A stretch of 64,000 bases of DNA from 0-14-3-00-41-53 sp041500225 (GCA_041500225.1 JBGQLV010000004.1:1-64000); one strand, 5' to 3'; shown: positions 51,643 through 61,333, numbered from the stretch's first letter. Translations and numbers: made by a program. Notes: generated by a model not told the origin, from the letters alone.

Positions 51643-53847
51643 ATGGAGAAAAAGATAGGAGTTTATATCTGCACAGATTGCGAGATCGGGAAGGCTCTCG
51701 ATATAGAACAATTAGGGAAGGTTGCTACCAAGATGAAGGCCCCTGTTGTCAAGACCCATCCATCTCTATGTCAGAAAGAAGGTGTCGATTTCATCAAAAA
51801 GGACATGGCTACAGAGGGCGTAAATGCAGTTATAATTGCTGCCTGCTCACCACGTGTAAATTACGATGTCTTTGATCTGGGTATACCACTTGTGGAAAGG
51901 GTAAACCTGAGGGAGGGAGTTGTCTGGTCACATCCACCAAACGATGAAGACACTCAGATGATGGCAGAAGACTATGTAAGGATGGGAATCCTGAAAATGC
52001 AGAAGATGGAGGCCCCAGAACCTTACAAGGTAGAGGATCTCTGCAAAAACGTGCTGGTTGTTGGCGGTGGCCTTGCCGGGATTACCGCTGCCAATGAGGC
52101 AGCCAAGGCAGGTTATGATGTCTACCTGGTGGAAAAGGGTGATTCCCTCGGAGGATGGATGTCCAAGCTTTATAAGCAGACACCAACAAAACCTCCTTAT
52201 ACAGACCTTGAAGAGCCATTAATTAATAACTTGATAAAAGAGATTCAACAAAATCCAAAGATTAAGATTTACACCTCATCATTAATTGAGAAGATAGATG
52301 GTGCCCCGGGTTTGTATGATGTCACTATCAAACAAAATGGTAATCTCGAGACTTTTAGGGCTGGTGCTATAGTTTCAGCTTCTGGCACCATACCATATGA
52401 TGCAACAAAGATTGATCATCTCGGTTTTGGAAAATATCCCAATGTAATAACCAACTATATGATGGAGGAATTGGCCTCAAAGGGAACAATCGTTCGCCCC
52501 TCTGATGGTAAACCCGTGGCAAGCGTTGCCTTCGTGCTATGTGCAGGACAAAGGGATGAGAATTATCTGCCTTATTGTTCAGCAACCTGCTGCATGGAGT
52601 CTCTAAAACAGGCGAAATATGTAAGGAATCAAGACCCTGAAGCAAAGGTTTATATATTCTATAGAGACATGAGGACCCCCGGACATTATGAGTACTTCTA
52701 CAAGAGTATGCAGAATGATCCAGGGGTATTTTTGACAAAAGGTGATGTTAAAGGTGTCTCGGAGGATGGAAATAAAAATCTCATAGTTGATGCGGAAAAT
52801 ACCCTGATAGGTGAAAAGATCCAGGTGAATGCTGACCTTGTTGTCTTGGCAACAGGCATGGTCCCAGTATCTGCGCTCGGTGAGGAAATACTGCCACCAG
52901 GGGTAAAACCAGGAGACGAATTTATTCCTTATGTTATGATCGAAACAGATATACTAAACCTTGGGTACAGGCAGGGAGGGGAGCTACCTTCTTTGGCTTA
53001 CGGATACCCTGACTCCAACTTTATCTGTTTCCCATATGAAACTCGAAGAACAGGTGTTTACGCTGCTGGTCCTGGGAGGGCGCCTATGGATATACCTTCT
53101 ATTATTGAAGATGCCACTGGGGCAGCCCTTAAGGCAATTCAGTGTATTGAGATGACAGGCAGGGGGGAGGCAGTGCATCCAAGGGCTGGAGATATATCTT
53201 ATGCAGACTTCTTTATGCAAAAATGTACCCAGTGCAAGAGATGTACAGAGGAGTGTCCATTCGGCGCTATCAATGAAGATGAAAAGGGAAACCCACTTTA
53301 CAATCCAACCCGCTGCAGAAGATGTGCAGTCTGTCTGGGTGCATGTCCAGAGAGGATTATCAGCTTTAAGAACTACTCTGTTGACATGATAGGTAATATG
53401 GTCAAGAATATTGAGGTCCCTGAAGAAGAAGAAGAGAAGCCGAGGGCTATAGTCTTCGCCTGTGAGAATGATGCCTATCCAGCGCTGGATATGGCTGGAA
53501 TCAGCCGCCTTCAGTATACCCCATTTGTAAGGGTTGTTCCTTTGAGATGTATAGGTTCAATGAACCTGGTATGGGTGGCAGATGCCCTTTCAAAGGGTAT
53601 TGACGGGATACTCCTCCTTGGATGTCAATATGGCGAGGATTACCAGTGCCATATGGCAACAGGAAGCCACCTTGCTAAAATCAGATTGTCAAAGGTCGCC
53701 GAAACACTGGACAGGTTAAAGCTTGAGTCTGGAAGGGTTCAAATGGAACAGATATCTATCTCAGAATATTACAAAGTACCAGAGGTATTAGACAGCTTTT
53801 TGGAAAAATTGAAGGGGTTCGGTCCTAACCCATATAAAGGATACTAA
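51643..53847 (+). CDS. qmoB: Quinone-interacting oxidoreductase subunit QmoB (HdrA/MvhD-like)
   Basis: This 734-aa subunit has an N-terminal HdrA-type segment (KIGVYICTDCEIGKALDIEQ), an FAD domain (NVLVVGGGLAGITAANEAAK, near residue 135) and two [4Fe-4S] motifs (CTQCKRCTEECPFGAI and CRRCAVCLGACPERI, about 526-575). The C-terminal MvhD-like domain (VFACENDAYPALDMAG to LLLGCQYGEDYQCHMATGS) is characteristic of QmoB. It passes electrons between QmoA and QmoC. Its order directly between qmoA and qmoC in one operon confirms the name. Confidence 0.95.
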   Translation: MEKKIGVYICTDCEIGKALDIEQLGKVATKMKAPVVKTHPSLCQKEGVDFIKKDMATEGVNAVIIAACSPRVNYDVFDLGIPLVERVNLREGVVWSHPPNDEDTQMMAEDYVRMGILKMQKMEAPEPYKVEDLCKNVLVVGGGLAGITAANEAAKAGYDVYLVEKGDSLGGWMSKLYKQTPTKPPYTDLEEPLINNLIKEIQQNPKIKIYTSSLIEKIDGAPGLYDVTIKQNGNLETFRAGAIVSASGTIPYDATKIDHLGFGKYPNVITNYMMEELASKGTIVRPSDGKPVASVAFVLCAGQRDENYLPYCSATCCMESLKQAKYVRNQDPEAKVYIFYRDMRTPGHYEYFYKSMQNDPGVFLTKGDVKGVSEDGNKNLIVDAENTLIGEKIQVNADLVVLATGMVPVSALGEEILPPGVKPGDEFIPYVMIETDILNLGYRQGGELPSLAYGYPDSNFICFPYETRRTGVYAAGPGRAPMDIPSIIEDATGAALKAIQCIEMTGRGEAVHPRAGDISYADFFMQKCTQCKRCTEECPFGAINEDEKGNPLYNPTRCRRCAVCLGACPERIISFKNYSVDMIGNMVKNIEVPEEEEEKPRAIVFACENDAYPALDMAGISRLQYTPFVRVVPLRCIGSMNLVWVADALSKGIDGILLLGCQYGEDYQCHMATGSHLAKIRLSKVAETLDRLKLESGRVQMEQISISEYYKVPEVLDSFLEKLKGFGPNPYKGY

Positions 53848-53888
53848 AAGAGTGTCAGTGATCACTAATGAATTTAGGAGGTAAAAGG

Positions 53889-55052
53889 ATGGCAGAGCAA
53901 ATAAGTCCTGATTTAGGCTTTGTAAAGGATGTTATTGCAGGAGGAGGTGAATCCCTGAAAAAATGTTTCCAGTGTGCAACATGCTCTGTTGTATGCAATT
54001 TAACCCCTGATGATAAACCATTCCCAAGAAAAGAAATGTTATATGCTCAATGGGGTTTGAAGGATAAGCTCTTCCCTAATCCTGATGTCTGGCTCTGCCA
54101 TCAATGCAGTGATTGTACTGCTTATTGTCCGAGAGGGGCAAAGCCAGGAGAAGTCCTCAATGCAGTAAGAAAAATGTCTATCGAGCATTATTCAGTCCCC
54201 CGGTTTTTGGGAAAACTGGTCGGTAACCCCGGCGCCCTTGTCCTCCTCCTTGCCATACCTACTGCTATCTTTCTGGCTATCCTTGCAGGCTTAGGCCATC
54301 TGAATCTGGAAAGCATCAGGAATGAAGCAGGGAAGATCGCATACTCGGCATTATTGCCTTCGTATTTTATCGATGGTGTTTTTGTCCCGATATTCCTCTT
54401 TGCTGTTGTTTCACTGGCCATAGGTGTCTCACGGTACTGGAAAGATATGGTGCGTGCTACCGGCGTTAACCCCAAGGGCAGTATTGTAAACGCTCTTACT
54501 GAGACTATCAGTGAAATTTTGTCACATAAACGATTTGATAAATGTAATGTAACCTATGATCGAAAGTTAGCTCACGTGTTAGTATTTTTCAGTTTTATTG
54601 GACTTGCAATAACAACAGCATGGGCAGTTTTATATTTGTATGGATACGAGATAATGGAAGCGATGGGGAAAACGCCTTACCCCTGGATGCTCGGCAAATC
54701 ACCATATCCGTTGACGGATCCGGTAAAGATACTTGGGAACGTAAGCGCAGCAGCCCTGATCATTGGTATTACATTAGTTATGATGAACAGGTCAAGAAAT
54801 AAGGAAAAGGCGGGGTCAGGTGGTTATTATGACTGGCTTTTCATCAGCATAGTCAGCGCTATTGCAGTAACAGGTATACTATCTGAGATATTGAGATTAG
54901 CAAATATAGCAATCCTGGCTTATACGATATATTTTTTCCACCTTGTTGTTGTTTTCTTCCTGTTCGCCTATGCTCCTTTTTCAAAAATGGCACACATGGT
55001 TTACAGAGCAACAGCAATGGTTTTTGCAAGGTATTCAGAGAGGGAAACTTAG
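53889..55052 (+). CDS. qmoC: Quinone-interacting oxidoreductase membrane subunit QmoC
   Basis: This subunit joins an HdrC-like iron-sulfur domain (CFQCATCSVVCNL, then WLCHQCSDCTAYCPRG) to a membrane part with about six helices (from residue 100 on) like the NarI/HdrE cytochrome b family. It takes electrons from menaquinol. A longer frame begins at 53868. I prefer the ATG at 53889, because AGGAGG stands seven bases before it while the earlier ATG has no site; this gives 387 aa. The gene is 41 bp after qmoB. No qmoD-like gene is apparent after it. Confidence 0.93.
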   Translation: MAEQISPDLGFVKDVIAGGGESLKKCFQCATCSVVCNLTPDDKPFPRKEMLYAQWGLKDKLFPNPDVWLCHQCSDCTAYCPRGAKPGEVLNAVRKMSIEHYSVPRFLGKLVGNPGALVLLLAIPTAIFLAILAGLGHLNLESIRNEAGKIAYSALLPSYFIDGVFVPIFLFAVVSLAIGVSRYWKDMVRATGVNPKGSIVNALTETISEILSHKRFDKCNVTYDRKLAHVLVFFSFIGLAITTAWAVLYLYGYEIMEAMGKTPYPWMLGKSPYPLTDPVKILGNVSAAALIIGITLVMMNRSRNKEKAGSGGYYDWLFISIVSAIAVTGILSEILRLANIAILAYTIYFFHLVVVFFLFAYAPFSKMAHMVYRATAMVFARYSERET

Positions 55053-55208
55053 CCTGTTAAATATCAAGAAATATTTTAGAGAAGGAGGTGAAGAGAGAAG
55101 GGTTAATAATAAGTAACAACTTAAAAGTTGTGGAAGGTTCATGATTATTATAATTCTTAATTCTCGACTTCTAAATTGTAATCTCTTAAGTAACTAAGGA
55201 GGGGCTAA

Positions 55209-57284
55209 ATGACTAATGTTATTTTATTTGCTTTAATGTGCGGAGTTCTTGGCGTTATATATGCTGCGATGACCGCAGTGTGGGTATCAAAGCAGGACGC
55301 TGGTACTACCAAGATGCAGGAGATTTCGAATGCGGTCAAAGAGGGCGCATATGCTTTTCTTGCACGTGAATACAAAACTGTTGCAATCGTAGCTGTTGTC
55401 ATGGTTATTTTGATTGCTGCTGTTGGACTCGGAATTTGGACGAGTATCGGTTTTCTTATCGGCACCGTCGGTTCCGCACTTGCCGGCTTTGTCGGCATGT
55501 GGGTTACAGTTCGGGCCAATGTACGCACCACACAGGCCGCGCACAAGGGGCTTAAGGCTGCACTCGGCCTTGCATTCAAGGGCGGTTCGGTCACAGGCGT
55601 TATGGTTGTCGGTCTTGGAATTATAGGCCTTGCGGGTTTTTATTTTATAGCAAAGCAGGCAGCCCCTGAGATGGCATTCCATGCACTCGTGGGACTCGGC
55701 TTCGGCTGCTCACTTATGAGCGTGTTTGCCCGTATCGCAGGTGGTATCTACACAAAGGCTGCTGACGTTGGCGCAGACCTCGTTGGTAAGGTTGAGGCAG
55801 GAATACCTGAGGATGATCCGAGAAACCCCGCCGTTATCGCAGATAACGTTGGCGACAATGTCGGTGACTGTGCAGGGATGGCAGCCGACCTTTATGAGAC
55901 ATACACGGTTACGCTCGTTGCAGCAATGCTCCTTGCAAAGACGGTTTTCGGAGCTGACAGCGCATGGGTGGAATTCCCGATGCTCCTCGGCGGAATATCG
56001 ATCATTGCTTCCATTATTGGGACATTTGCAGTAAGGCTCGGTAAAAGCCAGTATATCATGGGCGCCCTCTATAAGGGGCTTGCCGTTGCAGGCGGTCTTG
56101 CGGCAATAACATTTTATTTCGTGACAGGCGAGTTCCTGAAAGACGCATCAACACAGGCTTCACTGATTGCTCATCCGTCATTTACACAGATGAACGTTTT
56201 TCTCATGGCAGTTATCGGCCTCGCATTGACAGGCCTGATCGTGGTTATAACTGAGTACTTCACTGCTGGGAAGTATCCCCCGGTGAAACACATTGCAAAG
56301 GCCAGCCTGACCGGTCACGGCACAAACGTGATCGCCGGCCTCGCGGTCAGCATGAAGTCAACCGCAGCGCCTGTTATCGTTATCGTTGCCTCAATTCTGG
56401 GCGCTTATTCATTAGGCGGCGGATTTAATGGCGATGCGGCGGGCGGTCTTTTTGCTATCGCCCTGTCAGCGGTTTCGATGCTTTCCATGACAGGTATCGT
56501 TGTTGCGATTGACTCGTATGGTCCTATTACGGACAATGCAGGCGGTATTGCAGAAATGTCAGGACTTCCTGAAGCGATCCGTAACATAACAGACCCGCTT
56601 GATGCGGTCGGCAACACAACAAAGGCTGTTACAAAGGGATATGCTATCGGTTCAGCAGGTCTCGCTGCTCTGGTTCTCTTTGCAGAGTATTCAAGGTCAT
56701 TCAGCACACAGCTTTATTTTGATCTTTCGAACCCCATGGTTCTGGCTGGTCTCTTCATCGGCGGCTTGCTTCCTTACTATTACGGCTCACTCCTTATGGA
56801 GGCTGTTGGAAAGGCAGCCGGCAGCATTGTTGAGGAAGTCAGAAGACAGTTCAGGGAGATCCCCGGCATTATGGAATACAAGGCTAAGCCTGAGTACGGC
56901 AAGTGTGTTGACATTGTCACAAAAGGCGCTATCAAGCAGATGATGGTTCCAGCCCTTATCCCTGTTGTAGTACCTATAGTAGTAGGTCTTCTCCTTGGCA
57001 GGGAAGCTCTCGGAGGCGTTCTTATCGGAAGTATCCTGACTGGACTATTCCAGGCGATCGCCATGACAAGCGGCGGCGGCGCATGGGACAACGCCAAGAA
57101 ATCCTTTGAAGATGGCGTTACCGACGACAAAGGCGTCGTGCACAAGAAGGGGAGCGATGGACATAAAGCCTCTGTCACAGGCGACACAGTCGGCGACCCG
57201 TATAAGGATACAGCAGGCCCGGCTATCAACCCGATGATCAAGGTTATCAATATCGTTGCATTGCTGATCGTTCCACTTATTTAG
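55209..57284 (+). CDS. hppA: Membrane-bound pyrophosphatase, probably K+-independent H+ pump
   Basis: This 691-aa protein has about sixteen helices and pumps ions with the energy of pyrophosphate. The substrate motif is DVGADLVGKVEAGIPEDDPRN, followed by ADNVGDNVGDCAGMAAD, and the end has GDTVGDPYKDTAGPAINP. In GNTTKAVTKGYAIGSAG the lysine after GNTT and the threonine three residues on are those of K+-independent H+-pumping enzymes, where K+-dependent ones have alanine. It uses the pyrophosphate from Sat, so part of the sulfate-activation cost is saved as ion gradient. The ribosome site AAGGAGGGGCTAA is strong. A terminator follows. Confidence 0.95.
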   Translation: MTNVILFALMCGVLGVIYAAMTAVWVSKQDAGTTKMQEISNAVKEGAYAFLAREYKTVAIVAVVMVILIAAVGLGIWTSIGFLIGTVGSALAGFVGMWVTVRANVRTTQAAHKGLKAALGLAFKGGSVTGVMVVGLGIIGLAGFYFIAKQAAPEMAFHALVGLGFGCSLMSVFARIAGGIYTKAADVGADLVGKVEAGIPEDDPRNPAVIADNVGDNVGDCAGMAADLYETYTVTLVAAMLLAKTVFGADSAWVEFPMLLGGISIIASIIGTFAVRLGKSQYIMGALYKGLAVAGGLAAITFYFVTGEFLKDASTQASLIAHPSFTQMNVFLMAVIGLALTGLIVVITEYFTAGKYPPVKHIAKASLTGHGTNVIAGLAVSMKSTAAPVIVIVASILGAYSLGGGFNGDAAGGLFAIALSAVSMLSMTGIVVAIDSYGPITDNAGGIAEMSGLPEAIRNITDPLDAVGNTTKAVTKGYAIGSAGLAALVLFAEYSRSFSTQLYFDLSNPMVLAGLFIGGLLPYYYGSLLMEAVGKAAGSIVEEVRRQFREIPGIMEYKAKPEYGKCVDIVTKGAIKQMMVPALIPVVVPIVVGLLLGREALGGVLIGSILTGLFQAIAMTSGGGAWDNAKKSFEDGVTDDKGVVHKKGSDGHKASVTGDTVGDPYKDTAGPAINPMIKVINIVALLIVPLI

Positions 57285-57297
57285 GTTTATATAGCTT

Positions 57298-57336
57298 AAA
57301 AGGCCGGCAGGATACTCTGTCGGCCTTTTTATTTTT
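57298..57336 (+). terminator. Rho-independent terminator after hppA
   Basis: AGGCCGGCAG (57301-57310) pairs with CTGTCGGCCT (57317-57326) with one mismatch across a GATACT loop. TTTTATTTTT follows directly. It closes the qmoABC-hppA transcript. Confidence 0.85.
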
Positions 57337-57364
57337 AAAACTTATAGGAAAGGATTAAATTAAG

Positions 57365-57469
57365 ATGCCATTACCAAGTATGAAAGATGTGGAACCAACA
57401 CAACTAACCCTGGAATCAAGATTTAAATTCAAGTGCCATAAAAGCGTTAAGTGTTTTACGAAATGCTAA
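57365..57469 (+). pseudogene. Truncated YkgJ-family cysteine-cluster gene, 34 codons
   Basis: The frame encodes 34 residues ending SRFKFKCHKSVKCFTKC and then TAA. This is the same start as the paralogues at 44382 and 48447 (C-H-K-x3-C-F-x2-C-C), but it stops where the second cysteine of the CC pair should stand. The stop lies inside the TAAGGAGGGGG ribosome site of the next gene. It reads as the surviving front of a third family copy, cut by a deletion that joined it to the purH-like gene. Confidence 0.75.
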
Positions 57470-57484
57470 GGAGGGGGTTCTTTT

Positions 57485-58777
57485 ATGCCAGATATTAAGA
57501 AGATGTACCGTACTATCATGGATGATCATTTTCCTGATAAGATGACAATTAAATTTGGGGACCAGACTTTAATATACAAGAAAAGAACATGGAAGATACC
57601 TGATGATAAAACAGGGGAAATAATAGAAAAAGGCCTTCGCTATGGTGAAAATCCAGGCCAGGAAGCAGCGCTTTATGAATTAATTAATGGTAATCTGACC
57701 CTCGGAGCCTGCCAGTTTATACAGCCAGAGAATGGCCTCGTTAGCAGCATTACAGAAAAGGATATGATCCAGGTAGGTAAACACCCTGGTAAAACAAACC
57801 TTACAGACCTCGATAATGGCTTGAACATTATTAAATATCTCATGGATAAGCCTGCGGCAGTGATCTTAAAACATAATAATCCCTGCGGCGCTGCATACGG
57901 AAAGACATTGGCTGATGCCTATGAAAAGGCTAATATGGCAGACAGGATAGCAGCATTTGGTGGATGTCTTGTTGTGAACAGGGCGATGGATAAGGAAACA
58001 GCAGAGATAATCAGCATTAACTACCTCGAGGTTGTAGCCGCACCTGAATTTGAAGAAGGAACGATAGATGTTTTATCTAAAAGAAAGAATCTAAGGATTA
58101 TCAGAATAAGCAGTATTAAAGAGTTAGAAAAATATAAGACACTGCGCTTTGTAGACTTCAAATCATTAATTGACGGCGGCATTATAGTCCAGCAATCTCC
58201 GATAAACAGAATTAAATCAAAGGAAGACTTCCTACCGGCAAAGGCAACTTATCAGGGGAGAGAATATGTTATAGAAAGAGTGCCAACTGACAGGGAATAT
58301 AACGATATGCTTTTCGGGTGGAACATAGAACAGGGAATTACATCGAACTCAGTGATCTATGTAAGAGATGGTGTGACAGTTGGTGTTGGAGCAGGTGAGC
58401 AGGACAGGGTAGGTGTGGCTGAGATAGCAGTCTTCAAGGTATATCAGAAATATGCTGACGCCTTATGCTTTAAGAAACATGGTATCCCTTATAAAACATT
58501 TGAGCTCGATGTCAAAAATGGCAAAAGGGATAGGGTCGCGCTGCTTGAAATAGACGAGGAAATGAAAAAGAATAAAGGCGGACTTATAGGGTCTGTAATG
58601 GTCTCTGATGCATTCTTTCCCTTCAGGGACGGTGTTGATGTTGGTATCAAAGAGGGTGTTTCAGCAATAGTACAGCCAGGGGGATCTGAAAGGGATTTTG
58701 AAGTCATAACCGCCTGCAATGAAGCAAATCCAAAGGTAGCGATGGTCTTCACAGGCCAAAGGGCATTTAAACACTGA
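57485..58777 (+). CDS. AICAR transformylase, stand-alone PurH-like protein
   Basis: This 430-aa protein matches the C-terminal formyltransferase domain of PurH: LRYGENPGQEAALY, the catalytic lysine and histidine in ILKHNNPCGAAYG, SDAFFPFRDGVDVG and IVQPGGSERDFEVI. It adds a formyl group to AICAR in purine synthesis. The IMP cyclohydrolase domain of normal bifunctional PurH (about 200 residues at the front) is absent, so cyclisation must be done by another protein. The gene begins after an AAGGAGGGGG site next to the cut cysteine-cluster remnant. It ends 11 bp inside a convergent ABC permease gene. Confidence 0.88.
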   Translation: MPDIKKMYRTIMDDHFPDKMTIKFGDQTLIYKKRTWKIPDDKTGEIIEKGLRYGENPGQEAALYELINGNLTLGACQFIQPENGLVSSITEKDMIQVGKHPGKTNLTDLDNGLNIIKYLMDKPAAVILKHNNPCGAAYGKTLADAYEKANMADRIAAFGGCLVVNRAMDKETAEIISINYLEVVAAPEFEEGTIDVLSKRKNLRIIRISSIKELEKYKTLRFVDFKSLIDGGIIVQQSPINRIKSKEDFLPAKATYQGREYVIERVPTDREYNDMLFGWNIEQGITSNSVIYVRDGVTVGVGAGEQDRVGVAEIAVFKVYQKYADALCFKKHGIPYKTFELDVKNGKRDRVALLEIDEEMKKNKGGLIGSVMVSDAFFPFRDGVDVGIKEGVSAIVQPGGSERDFEVITACNEANPKVAMVFTGQRAFKH

Positions 58778-60416
58778 GGTCTTCTTCGAGACGTTTTTTG
58801 CCCATCTTCATTGGAATGAAGAAAGCAAGACTATTCAGTGTGATAATTAAGATACCAGCCGTAACTAACTGGCCTATTTGCATATAGCTTGTTGCCGAAC
58901 CTGATAATACCGCTTTTTTGTAAGAATAAAAGGACCAGGCCTCGAGAGAAACTGTCAGGAGCACTACTGAAAAAGCAAAAAGCATAAAGAGCATACCGCC
59001 GGGGCTTGTCGAGATTGAGGCTATATTTTCATATCTGAATCTTGGATACATGGCACCCATGCCTGTGCCGAGTCCGCTTATAGAGATGCACAGAATAAAA
59101 ATAGTAACCCCGGAGAGAAGCATTAACAGGTGGTCTGTGCCCATTGCTATATTAGTAATAAAAACTACGGCTAACAAAATGACTGTTACAGGAATAAAGC
59201 CGTATAAGAATTTTGACCGGAGTAATTTTTTTACTGTCACAGGTGATGTCCTTATAATCCAGAAGGCCATGCCTTCGAGGCTTATCGAGGAATAAAGAAA
59301 CCTTGCAGAGACAGCAGAAAGGACAAGGCCTGCCATGAGCATATTTATAAGTACCATGAATTCTTTCATAAAAGGAAATATTTCAGAGAGGGTTTTTAGA
59401 GGTAGGGTTCTGAAATTATAGATATAGATGAATATGAGTGCACTTATAATAAAAAGCTGTGACCACTGGCCAGCATCCCTGAAAAAGGTCTTTACATCCT
59501 TCCATAAAAATGCCATTTTATCGCCAGGATAAAATCCTTCTGTACCTGCTTTTATTCCATGTTTTATAGATGGTTGGATCCTCTCGATATTATTACTGTA
59601 TAGCCTGTTACCAATTAAACCGGATAGTATGAGCATAAACACTCCACCACAAAGGATCAACAATAGATAAGAGGTATCCGGTGTTTGTCTTTTAAGGAAT
59701 GGCATAACAGACTCTGTTATCCAGAAACTCGGCATGAGAGGTGAGTCTGTCTTTATGTTAAGCATTGCATTAAAAAATCTTTCAGGACTTTCAGGACTGA
59801 TAGACCACTGAGACCTGACCAGAAGATACAAGGATAGAAAAAGGAAAAGTCCTGTGGCAAGCAGTGATAACCGTAATTTTTTTATAGAAAATATCCTTGT
59901 AAGCAAATGTGCCGCAGTTATTCCAATCCCGCCTGCTATAAGTAAGAATGGGATAAAGGTCAGAATGAGCATAAGATAAAAACGAAGCGGGGCATTATAG
60001 CTTACGCCATAGGCAATAAAAAAAGGCGGTATAAAGGATATCACCATCCACGATGAACTTGATATTGTCTCAATTGTCTTCAGTCTCAGGATTTCCTTTA
60101 TCTTTATAGGTTTTGACATTAGGAAAGGAATATCCTTCGACATATAAAAAGAAGATAATGCAGTGATGATATTGCTGAGAATTAGAAAGATGCTAAGACT
60201 GAAAAAGGTTATGGAGAGGAGTTTTTTAGAGAGGATTTCTCCGAAAAATCCCATGCCCCGGATAAAGTTCAAAACCTTGTATGTGCCTGAATAAAACAAT
60301 ACCCAGAAGATAAGACCGATGAATATGAAAGGGAATCTTTTCAAAAAGGCCTTCAGGGTAATAGAGTTTTTTATGGATATGATCTTCGGGGTGAGTAATA
60401 AAAGGGTTGTTTTCAT
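58767..60416 (-). CDS. ABC transporter membrane subunit (putative exporter)
   Basis: This 549-aa protein has about twelve hydrophobic segments with little soluble sequence. It lacks a recognisable ABC-2 signature that I can name, but the size, the helices in two halves and its start 4 bp inside the ATPase gene (60413-60416) make it the membrane partner of that ATPase. The segment FYMSKDIPFLMSKPIKIKEILRLK near residue 100 is typical of putative ABC exporter permeases. The substrate is unknown. Confidence 0.72.
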   Translation of the reverse strand: MKTTLLLLTPKIISIKNSITLKAFLKRFPFIFIGLIFWVLFYSGTYKVLNFIRGMGFFGEILSKKLLSITFFSLSIFLILSNIITALSSFYMSKDIPFLMSKPIKIKEILRLKTIETISSSSWMVISFIPPFFIAYGVSYNAPLRFYLMLILTFIPFLLIAGGIGITAAHLLTRIFSIKKLRLSLLATGLFLFLSLYLLVRSQWSISPESPERFFNAMLNIKTDSPLMPSFWITESVMPFLKRQTPDTSYLLLILCGGVFMLILSGLIGNRLYSNNIERIQPSIKHGIKAGTEGFYPGDKMAFLWKDVKTFFRDAGQWSQLFIISALIFIYIYNFRTLPLKTLSEIFPFMKEFMVLINMLMAGLVLSAVSARFLYSSISLEGMAFWIIRTSPVTVKKLLRSKFLYGFIPVTVILLAVVFITNIAMGTDHLLMLLSGVTIFILCISISGLGTGMGAMYPRFRYENIASISTSPGGMLFMLFAFSVVLLTVSLEAWSFYSYKKAVLSGSATSYMQIGQLVTAGILIITLNSLAFFIPMKMGKKRLEEDLSV

Positions 60417-61117
60417 GAGTTTATTTTTAAGAATAACTTTTCAAGTCCACCTTCTGTAGTAATCTCTTCCTTGTTCTTTATGCTGATGAGAGAGCCTTTG
60501 CTGATAAGACCAACTCTTTCACATAGTTCTTCAGCAATGTGGAGGCTGTGCGTTGCAAGAAAGATCGTGACCTCTTCTAATCTCAATCTTCTTATCATAT
60601 CTTTTATCATCATTACTCCGAAAGGGTCAAGTCCCACGAATGGTTCGTCAATAAGAAGGACTTGAGGATTATGTATCAGGGCAGATAGAAATAACAGCCT
60701 CTGCCTCATACCCTGTGAATAACTTTCTATTAATTCTTCCTCTATCTCTTTTATGCCGAATAGTTCGAGCAGCTCATCAATCCTCTTAATAGCTGTGGAT
60801 TTTTCGATGCCGTGAATAGATGCTACAAACTTCAGAAACTCACGGCCTTTAAGTTTTTCGTATAGAAACGCCTTGTCAGGCACATAACCGAAAATGGATT
60901 TTGCTTTTATAGGCTCCTTAACGATATCATAACCACCTATCAGTATCTTCCCCTCGGTTGGCCTGAGAAGGCCTGTCATCATCCTTATGGTCGTAGTCTT
61001 TCCGGCAGCATTTGGGCCAAGAAGCCCAAAGACCTCACCTTTATCAACACGAAGATCAAGCCTCTTTACAGCCCATTTACCATTAAAGGATTTACTGACC
61101 TTGTCAAGGATTATCAT
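60413..61117 (-). CDS. ABC transporter ATP-binding protein (exporter)
   Basis: This 234-aa ATPase has Walker A GPNAAGKTTTIRMM (about residues 34-47), the signature YSQGMRQRLLFLSALI, Walker B VLLIDEPFVGLD and the switch histidine in FLATHSLHIAEELC. These place it in the DrrA/CcmA/NatA group of exporters that work with separate membrane subunits. It is translationally coupled to the permease gene that follows. Nothing in the context names its substrate. Confidence 0.88.
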   Translation of the reverse strand: MIILDKVSKSFNGKWAVKRLDLRVDKGEVFGLLGPNAAGKTTTIRMMTGLLRPTEGKILIGGYDIVKEPIKAKSIFGYVPDKAFLYEKLKGREFLKFVASIHGIEKSTAIKRIDELLELFGIKEIEEELIESYSQGMRQRLLFLSALIHNPQVLLIDEPFVGLDPFGVMMIKDMIRRLRLEEVTIFLATHSLHIAEELCERVGLISKGSLISIKNKEEITTEGGLEKLFLKINS

Positions 61118-61333
61118 GATAGTTTTATTTTACAATTTTGTCTGACTGTTCGGAAAGGAAAGTAGATGACCTTTTGGGTTAGGTTCTTTTTAATTATAAA
61201 ATTATAATGGAGGATGCAAAAGCAAAAAACACACCACTTAAATAGAGCAAGAATAACTCTATCTTATAAAGTAAGCTGTTAATAACTAAATCATCCTCTA
61301 AGATTTTTCTTGAGGACGGTTTTTAAACTACAG

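Noticed and set aside
53868..53888. Upstream ATG as the qmoC start
   Set aside because: The AGGAGG ribosome site lies downstream of it and fits the ATG at 53889.
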